From: an uncultured Clostridia bacterium
Lineage (GTDB): Bacteria; Bacillota; Clostridia; TANB77; CAG-508
NCBI GenBank assembly: GCA_944393305.1
Contig: CALXZS010000037.1
Location: 1-9,736 of the forward strand
Direction of reading: 5' to 3'
DNA length: 9,736 nucleotides
Below the pieces are notes generated by a model. That model searched no databases. It worked only from the letters and a program-made list of their open reading frames with translations, and had not been told where the DNA came from. Positions 5,078 through 9,736 of the stretch are shown here, piece after piece; the stretch's first letter is position 1, and each line of letters starts with the position of its first letter. The position numbers and the translations under genes are program-made.

Positions 5078-6988
5078 TTAATTTTCTCTTTCGCCTCTAG
5101 CATTGATTTTTTCTCCCCAAGTTCTTTGAACAAATTCTGAAAAATCTTTTGAATCTGTATCATCCATATTTAATATCATTTCTTTTAAGTTTTCATCTGA
5201 AATTTTGTTTGTTATAACATATTTTCCGTCTTGATATTCTAATATGTTTACATACTTAAATAATTCTTTATTTGTTTCTTTAGTATAATATCTTGTTGTA
5301 TTATCTACAAATTTTTCAAATTTACCTTCGAATGTCTTTTCTTTTCTGTAATCAAATGTGTAATCATTAACATCTTCTACTGGTATACATTCTGTTATTC
5401 TTTCAACATATCTTTTTCCTTTAAAGTCTTTTGTTAAATGTATATCAAAGTTTAAAACTTGTACAACTTGCTCTTCTGCTGTTTTTTCATTTGTGAATAC
5501 ACCCGTTCTAAGCATTGAGTTACGAAGTGCTGTAACTAAGTTTGGAAATGTTTTAGCGTGGTGTGTAAATAATGTAAATTTAGAAGCAACCTGTGCTGCT
5601 TGTATCATCCAAGATGCTACGGGGTCTGTTGCAACCTCACCTATGATATTAACAGAACCATCAGTTTTTTTCTGAACATCTAGACCTTCTTGTCCAGATA
5701 TTGTATCTGTTTCTCTAAATGTTAATATGTTTCTAGTTGGGTATATTTTTCTTAAATGAAGCTCGAATGCAGTTTCCTGAACACGGATGTTCATTGTTTC
5801 ATATATGTTTTCTATCATACCCATAAGCATTGTTGTTTTACCACAACCTTGCTCACCAGTTATTGATATAATTCTTGCTCCTTTTACCAAATATTTTAGA
5901 AGTTCAATTGTTTCTGCACTTCCTTCTTCACCTTTAAACCATTGTTCAAGTGTTGAACGCTTTACGTCGAACTTTCTTACGAAGAATGCCCATGTTTCTG
6001 AGAAACTTGGTCTAACAACAACGACACGAGAACCATCTTTCATTTCATTGATTTTATAACCATTTGTATCTGAAAGCTGTCCTGGGTTATTGTATTTATA
6101 TATGTTTTGGCATACTCTTTTTAGTTCAGCTTCTGTTCCAAATGATAGGAATGCTAGTCTAATTGATTTTCCTTGGAAGAATATCCATATACTATCACAA
6201 GCTCTTGGTACTTTATGTTCCATTACTTGAGAAAGGTAATTTGAATCTGTTTGAGCAACCTGACTTAGGAAACTTTCTGGCATACCAGATACACCACCTG
6301 AAATACCATCTATGTTCATATCTCTTACTTCATCAATTGAACTGTATCCTTTGTATTTTTGGTATATTCTTTGTACTATTACATTTAATTTATCATCAAA
6401 TGTTAGTGTTAAGTTTTCTTTTTCGTATATTTCATTTATTTCTTCTGGTGTTATAACATATGAAGGTTTAGATTCTCCTGATGTATATTTTAATCTAGCC
6501 AAATCATATTTTTTTATAATTTGTGTTAATGCTTCATATCCGAAGTCTTTTTTATACATATATAATAAAATATCGAATTTATCTTGTGGTGTTAAAAGTG
6601 ATGGTACATCGAAAGGAATTGCCTTAGATATATTTGTTTCATCTACACCATATTCTTGTGCTAGCAAATCATATATAAGCTCTTTAACATATTTTTTATC
6701 ATTTACGTCACCATATGTACAACCTTTAAGAGCCTTTTTTAATTCATACTTTTTGCTTTTTCTTCTTTTTAATTCTTCTTCTGATAAACCCAAATCATAT
6801 AGATTGACTTTTGTTATTTCATCTAATCTTTTCTTTACGAAATTCATCATCATATCTAATGTATAAGTTTTATCATCTACAACTATTTTTTCTTCTACTT
6901 TTGCTTCTTTATTTTTCTTTATTACTCTTAAAACTATCATTACTCCTACTGCTAATACAGCAAGAATTAAAATAAAATTCAGAAACAT
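5078..6988 (-). CDS. tadA: Tad pilus secretion ATPase, TadA/CpaF family (636 aa)
   Basis: This is a hexameric VirB11-type AAA+ ATPase that would drive pilin export and assembly in the cytoplasm at the membrane. The core at about 255-540 has Walker A GEQGCGKTT (378-386), an Asp-box-like acidic stretch QETAFELHLRKIYP (404-417), Walker B NIIGEVATDP (447-456, Glu451 catalytic), and a His box FTLFTHHAKT (471-480). Where CpaF proteins usually have GE(V/I)RD, this has GEVATD. The N-terminal 250 residues are long. They begin with a membrane helix (about 2-22, then RVIKKNK), which is unusual because family members are normally soluble and peripheral. A C-terminal tail of about 90 residues follows the ATPase core. 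AGGAG lies seven bases before the ATG, and the stop of the upstream gene is 20 bases away. The assignment is firm; the membrane anchor and the role of the long N-terminus are open. Confidence 0.92.
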   Translation of the reverse strand: MFLNFILILAVLAVGVMIVLRVIKKNKEAKVEEKIVVDDKTYTLDMMMNFVKKRLDEITKVNLYDLGLSEEELKRRKSKKYELKKALKGCTYGDVNDKKYVKELIYDLLAQEYGVDETNISKAIPFDVPSLLTPQDKFDILLYMYKKDFGYEALTQIIKKYDLARLKYTSGESKPSYVITPEEINEIYEKENLTLTFDDKLNVIVQRIYQKYKGYSSIDEVRDMNIDGISGGVSGMPESFLSQVAQTDSNYLSQVMEHKVPRACDSIWIFFQGKSIRLAFLSFGTEAELKRVCQNIYKYNNPGQLSDTNGYKINEMKDGSRVVVVRPSFSETWAFFVRKFDVKRSTLEQWFKGEEGSAETIELLKYLVKGARIISITGEQGCGKTTMLMGMIENIYETMNIRVQETAFELHLRKIYPTRNILTFRETDTISGQEGLDVQKKTDGSVNIIGEVATDPVASWMIQAAQVASKFTLFTHHAKTFPNLVTALRNSMLRTGVFTNEKTAEEQVVQVLNFDIHLTKDFKGKRYVERITECIPVEDVNDYTFDYRKEKTFEGKFEKFVDNTTRYYTKETNKELFKYVNILEYQDGKYVITNKISDENLKEMILNMDDTDSKDFSEFVQRTWGEKINARGEREN

Positions 6989-7008
6989 AATTTGGCTCCT
7001 TCCTTTGC

Positions 7009-7845
7009 TTAAATAGTTCCATTTAATTTTTCTTGTATTTTGTATTGTAAGTATTGAGTTGTTCCTCTAAGTTGGTTTATAAAATAGGTATCTTTATTAT
7101 CATAACCTTTTATTTTTTGCACTTTTAAGAAATAATCTATTATTCTTCCTTCACCACACTCATCTGCAAATAATATATTGTATGGTACTATCATTGGTAT
7201 TTGTTTTTCTTTCAAATATCTTGCAACATTTTTATTTGAATATTTTGAATTTGGATTGTATTTTCCAAGCATTAACAATACGCTACTTTTTCTATAAAAA
7301 CCTACTTCATTTTTTAGTTTCATAAAATTGTTTATTGATGACATTGATTGCAGTAAATTTACTACGACAATATCTGATATATTCAGCATATTAGCTCTAT
7401 CTTCTTTTGCAATTTTTCCACTTAAATCTACTAATACCATATCATATGTTTCATTTGCAATCTCTGCAATTTGTGAAAAGTTTTTAGCCATATTTAGGTA
7501 TTGTGCATAGTTTGGTGTTTTTGGAGCTTCCAGAACATCTAGTCTTTCACTTAAAACTGGCTTTGTATAGCTTTTAATTATATCTCCAGAAAGTTTATTA
7601 CTTGATAAAGCTCTTACTAATCCCTCTATACCATTTGAAATATCTAAAACATTTTGTTTTGCAAAAATACTTTTTCTTTTGTTAGGATTCCAAAAACAAT
7701 TTTCTAGTGTTCTATCAGCATAATCTGTTGAGAACAAAAGTATTTTGTAGTTATGCTCAATAGCCATAGCAGTTGCAATGGCTGCTATGGATATTGTTTG
7801 TCCTGTTTCTTTTAAATCTTCGCTAACAAATGTTATTATAGACAT
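7009..7845 (-). CDS. MinD/ParA-fold protein with altered P-loop, TadZ/CpaE-like (278 aa)
   Basis: It opens with strand SIITFVS, a loop, and helix SIAAIATAMAIEH, then KILLFSTDY, the layout of a ParA/MinD ATPase. The loop reads K12-ETGQTIS, where the family has KGGVGKTT; the invariant second Lys is Gln16 (codon CAA, one base from AAA). The Walker B equivalent, YDMVLVDLSG (134-143, Asp140), is intact, and DIVVVNLLQS (158-167) fits the following strand. In Tad loci, TadZ/CpaE proteins of this fold place the pilus machine in the cell. The receiver-like N-terminal domain of TadZ is absent. AGAAAGG lies eight bases before the ATG, inside the end of the upstream gene, so translation is probably coupled (3-base gap). 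Nucleotide binding may be kept and hydrolysis weak or lost. The pairing with the upstream protein suggests a heterodimer; that is inference. Confidence 0.72.
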   Translation of the reverse strand: MSIITFVSEDLKETGQTISIAAIATAMAIEHNYKILLFSTDYADRTLENCFWNPNKRKSIFAKQNVLDISNGIEGLVRALSSNKLSGDIIKSYTKPVLSERLDVLEAPKTPNYAQYLNMAKNFSQIAEIANETYDMVLVDLSGKIAKEDRANMLNISDIVVVNLLQSMSSINNFMKLKNEVGFYRKSSVLLMLGKYNPNSKYSNKNVARYLKEKQIPMIVPYNILFADECGEGRIIDYFLKVQKIKGYDNKDTYFINQLRGTTQYLQYKIQEKLNGTI

Positions 7846-7848
7846 TCT

Positions 7849-8535
7849 CTAAACCTTTCTATTAATTAATCTTCTTATTGAACTTTGGTCTATTATTCCT
7901 TCCAAAATTAATGAAACAATATATTCTAGACCATCTTTGTATGTTGAACTATAATCTTTAATATTTATTTGTTTTATTAATTGATTTGTTAAAGTAACTT
8001 CTCTGTCTGAATCTGTATCTGGAAATAGTATTTTATTTTCATTCCATGTTACAGGATAATCTTTTAAAATATAATCTAAGTAGTCATCGTGATTTTTATT
8101 TTCCATGTCTGATGATATTACTATCTTTGTTAAGTTTATTGGCGCTTGTACAACTGAAAGTATTTCTAAGCTTCTTTGCAATTCAAACTCATCATATGAT
8201 GTTACAAAGAAGTTTATTTTTGAATTTTGAACCATAAATGAACTCATAGTTTGTGGATTGTCTGTATCTACAAGTACCACATCGTAGTCTAAGTTGGTTT
8301 TTCCTAAGTAGCTTGCTATATTCATATAGTTCATAAAACCAACTGCTACATCTATCCCATCATATTCACTTACATAAGCTGGAGTGGACGATATTTTAGG
8401 AATTACATATCTTAGTCTTTGCATAATAGTTGCGTCAACTATTAATACATTTTTATTTAATTTTGAAATTATTTTAGCTATATTAAGTAGTAAATCCTTT
8501 TTATCGTACGCTCCTATAAAACCTATTTGTTCCAA
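7849..8535 (-). CDS. Degenerate MinD/ParA-fold protein, TadZ/CpaE-like partner (228 aa)
   Basis: The fold is recognisable: IGFIGAYDKKDLLLNIAKII, then NVLIVDAT (29-36), YDVVLVDTDNPQ (84-95) as Walker B with Asp90, and KINFFVTSYDEFELQ as the later strand and switch. The P-loop is lost: GAYDKKD (8-14) replaces GGVGKTT, with no signature Lys before the loop and no Thr after Lys13. It is probably a non-hydrolysing paralogue of the next gene. The start is a TTG at 8535-8533, because the ATG five bases upstream is in another frame and meets a stop at once, while AGAAAGGA lies nine bases before the TTG. Starting later would remove the first strand. The gap to the upstream CpaB gene is 23 bases. No receiver domain or membrane helix is visible. 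A role in localising or regulating the TadA-TadBC machine is inferred. Confidence 0.65.
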   Translation of the reverse strand: MEQIGFIGAYDKKDLLLNIAKIISKLNKNVLIVDATIMQRLRYVIPKISSTPAYVSEYDGIDVAVGFMNYMNIASYLGKTNLDYDVVLVDTDNPQTMSSFMVQNSKINFFVTSYDEFELQRSLEILSVVQAPINLTKIVISSDMENKNHDDYLDYILKDYPVTWNENKILFPDTDSDREVTLTNQLIKQINIKDYSSTYKDGLEYIVSLILEGIIDQSSIRRLINRKV

Positions 8536-8544
8536 AACATTATT

Positions 8545-8552
8545 TCCTTTCT
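8545..8552 (-). promoter_or_regulatory. Ribosome binding site deciding a TTG start
   Basis: AGAAAGGA sits nine bases before TTG at 8535, the same octamer and spacing as before the first pilin gene. No in-frame ATG or GTG lies between it and the TTG, and the resulting N-terminus forms the expected first beta strand of the fold. Confidence 0.65.
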
Positions 8553-8558
8553 CTACTA

Positions 8559-9635
8559 CTATTGACCACTAATAGCATCTAGATAGCTTTGTCTTTCTTG
8601 TTCTTGTGTTGTGATTTCTTGTGTTGTTCCTGATTCTACTGCTGAATCTCTTTCTTGTTGATCCATTGTATTTAATTGATCAGTTATATTGTTTCTATTT
8701 CCTGCGTTACTATTATATCTTTCATTTAATGCTTGTTTAGCTTCATTTACTATATTAGGATTGCTGTAAATTAAGTTTTGTACATCTGTATTTGGTACAT
8801 AATTTGCTACTGCTTCTGATTGAAGTCCTGGTTCTACATATCTTGTTACATATAGCATACTTCCAGCAATTTGATAAGATTCTACTATTGCATTACTCAT
8901 CATTAATATTTCTTCTTCATTTAGATTCATTGAAACTGTATTAATTGATGGTATTCCTGCTTCATCTAATACTGTTATTGTTTTTTTAGAAACTACTATA
9001 TAATCTGTTCCATCTGGCATTCTTAATCTAACATCTACAATGTCGTCTGTTTCTAAGTCTGCTGGTAAAGATAATACATTATATTCTTGTTTTCTTGTTG
9101 TATCATCTGTAAGCTCATTACTTTCAGCTATAAGTTCACTTGTTAGCACTGTATTAGCATATAAATCAACTTTTGCTATTACTGGGCTACCACTTATTAT
9201 TATTGATTGTGGTGTACCATTTACATTTATTGTTCCTGTTTGGTAATCACTAGTTGTTAATTGATATTGCTGACCATTTATAACAACTGCTAAAGCTGGA
9301 TTTCCATTTTGGTCTTGCCCACTTATAATTTGATTTCCATCTTGGTCTCTTAGATAATAATTACCTACATTACTTACTGCATTTGATGGAATCATTGTGC
9401 TTTCTAGCTCTTTTGATACCATCATATCTGCTGTTATAACTTGTCCAGATTTAACATCTTGATTTAATACATAAATTGTTGTTAATGTAGCTAATCTTTC
9501 TTGCTCTTCTCTATTCATATTGATAATTTGTATTACTAAAATAGCAACTGCTATTATTCCTATAAGTCCTGCTACCACTATTCCTTTTATGAAAGATCCA
9601 CGTGCCTTTCTTTCCAATGGATTCATTGTTGCCAT
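8559..9635 (-). CDS. cpaB: CpaB/RcpC-like Flp pilus assembly protein with SAF domain (358 aa)
   Basis: One N-terminal membrane helix (about 16-38, after the basic segment RKARGSFIK) anchors the protein, with the rest outside. The SAF motif follows: IYVLNQDVKSGQVITADMM (54-72), then a Gly/Asn/Gln-rich insert (about 90-150) that appears to split the domain, then PVIAKVDLYANTVLTSELI (151-169). An RcpC-type segment follows: YNVLSLPADLETDDIVDVRL and a hydrophobic-strand pattern to about 265. The last 70 residues (about 285-358) are low-complexity Gln/Asn/Thr/Glu and likely disordered. In Gram-negative Tad systems this protein works near the secretin; here, with no secretin gene seen, it may act at the cell wall. 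AAGGAGGA lies about seven bases before the ATG; another Met follows at codon 4. It is the first gene of the operon, behind the promoter candidate at 9677-9703. Confidence 0.82.
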   Translation of the reverse strand: MATMNPLERKARGSFIKGIVVAGLIGIIAVAILVIQIINMNREEQERLATLTTIYVLNQDVKSGQVITADMMVSKELESTMIPSNAVSNVGNYYLRDQDGNQIISGQDQNGNPALAVVINGQQYQLTTSDYQTGTINVNGTPQSIIISGSPVIAKVDLYANTVLTSELIAESNELTDDTTRKQEYNVLSLPADLETDDIVDVRLRMPDGTDYIVVSKKTITVLDEAGIPSINTVSMNLNEEEILMMSNAIVESYQIAGSMLYVTRYVEPGLQSEAVANYVPNTDVQNLIYSNPNIVNEAKQALNERYNSNAGNRNNITDQLNTMDQQERDSAVESGTTQEITTQEQERQSYLDAISGQ

Positions 9636-9666
9636 TGCTAATTCCTCCTTAATATCATTTTTTTAC

Positions 9667-9705
9667 TATTGTTTATTTTATATCATGACAGGCTAATAAA
9701 CAATA
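9667..9705. repeat. Inverted repeat, 11-base arms, overlapping the operon promoter
   Basis: The arms TATTGTTTATT (9667-9677) and AATAAACAATA (9695-9705) are perfect complements separated by 17 bases. The repeat encloses the proposed promoter: the right arm covers the -35 and the left arm touches the -10. That is the usual position of an operator for a dimeric regulator. It could instead form a hairpin, and a plus-strand reading is followed by TGTTTTT, but no plus-strand gene precedes it. The operator reading is an inference from position. Confidence 0.5.
9677..9703 (-). promoter_or_regulatory. Candidate promoter of the Tad operon (extended -10)
   Basis: On the minus strand, TGaTATAAA (9685-9677) is an extended -10 element. 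TTGTTT (9703-9698) is a possible -35, 15 bases from TATAAA or exactly 17 bases from the overlapping TAAAAT (9680-9675). A-rich DNA upstream (GAAAAA, and a run of eight A at 9730-9723) resembles an UP element. The start point would fall near 9670, giving a leader of about 35 bases to the ATG at 9635. The same TGaTATAA core appears in the internal promoter at 1699-1727. This is a moderate call. Confidence 0.45.
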
Positions 9706-9736
9706 TGTTTTTCAATTATTACTTTTTTTTAATATT

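Noticed and set aside
6312..6866. Plus-strand open frame of 184 codons
   Set aside because: It lies wholly inside the tadA gene in antisense, has no ribosome binding site, and encodes a Ser/Phe/Tyr-rich sequence typical of the reverse complement of A+T-rich coding DNA.
9706..9730. Intrinsic terminator on the plus strand (inverted repeat followed by T-rich DNA)
   Set aside because: No plus-strand gene leads into it, the stem has almost no G or C, and the repeat is better explained as a promoter operator.

Overview
The window is one block of ten complete genes plus one gene cut by the left edge, all on the minus strand, so the transcript reads from right to left. It is a Tad-type (tight adherence) pilus or type IV filament locus. 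The DNA is very A+T rich, ribosome binding sites are strong GGAGG or AAAGGA types, and TGG tryptophan codons together with real TGA stops (at 79 and 1736) fit the standard bacterial code. No secretin, outer-membrane lipoprotein or TadD-like gene is visible. The picture fits a low-GC Gram-positive (Firmicutes/Clostridia-like, possibly uncultured gut) organism with one membrane. The taxonomic call is an inference from composition and gene style.

Layout in transcription order. An extended -10 promoter inside an inverted repeat (9667-9705) precedes a CpaB/RcpC-like SAF-domain membrane protein (9635-8559). Two small MinD/ParA-fold proteins follow (8535-7849 and 7845-7009), both with a damaged Walker A motif; they probably stand in for TadZ/CpaE. 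Next come the TadA/CpaF secretion ATPase (6988-5078), which carries an unusual N-terminal membrane helix, and a single 692-residue protein with two T2SF modules that equals a TadB-TadC fusion (5051-2973). The left third is a cassette of small pilin-like proteins: 2896-2333, 2299-1736, 1679-1254, 1168-704, 678-79, and the first 20 codons of another at 61-1.

How they would work together: TadA powers assembly by pushing on the TadBC platform, the MinD-like pair would localise or regulate the machine, CpaB would act on the extracellular side, and the small proteins would be the major and minor filament subunits. The subunits share an N-terminal MENA(S/T)KALIIAG hydrophobic helix or a related one, and a downstream block built around F..Y.G..(V/I).G..(V/F)..LI. 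They lack the usual positively charged prepilin leader. No prepilin peptidase (TadV) gene is in the window.

The pilin cassette seems to have its own expression signals: a very good extended -10 promoter at 1699-1727, and hairpins at 2935-2960 and 1216-1237. No RNA genes, insertion sequences, CRISPR arrays or convincing intrinsic terminators were seen. No gene-free stretch exceeds about 100 bases.
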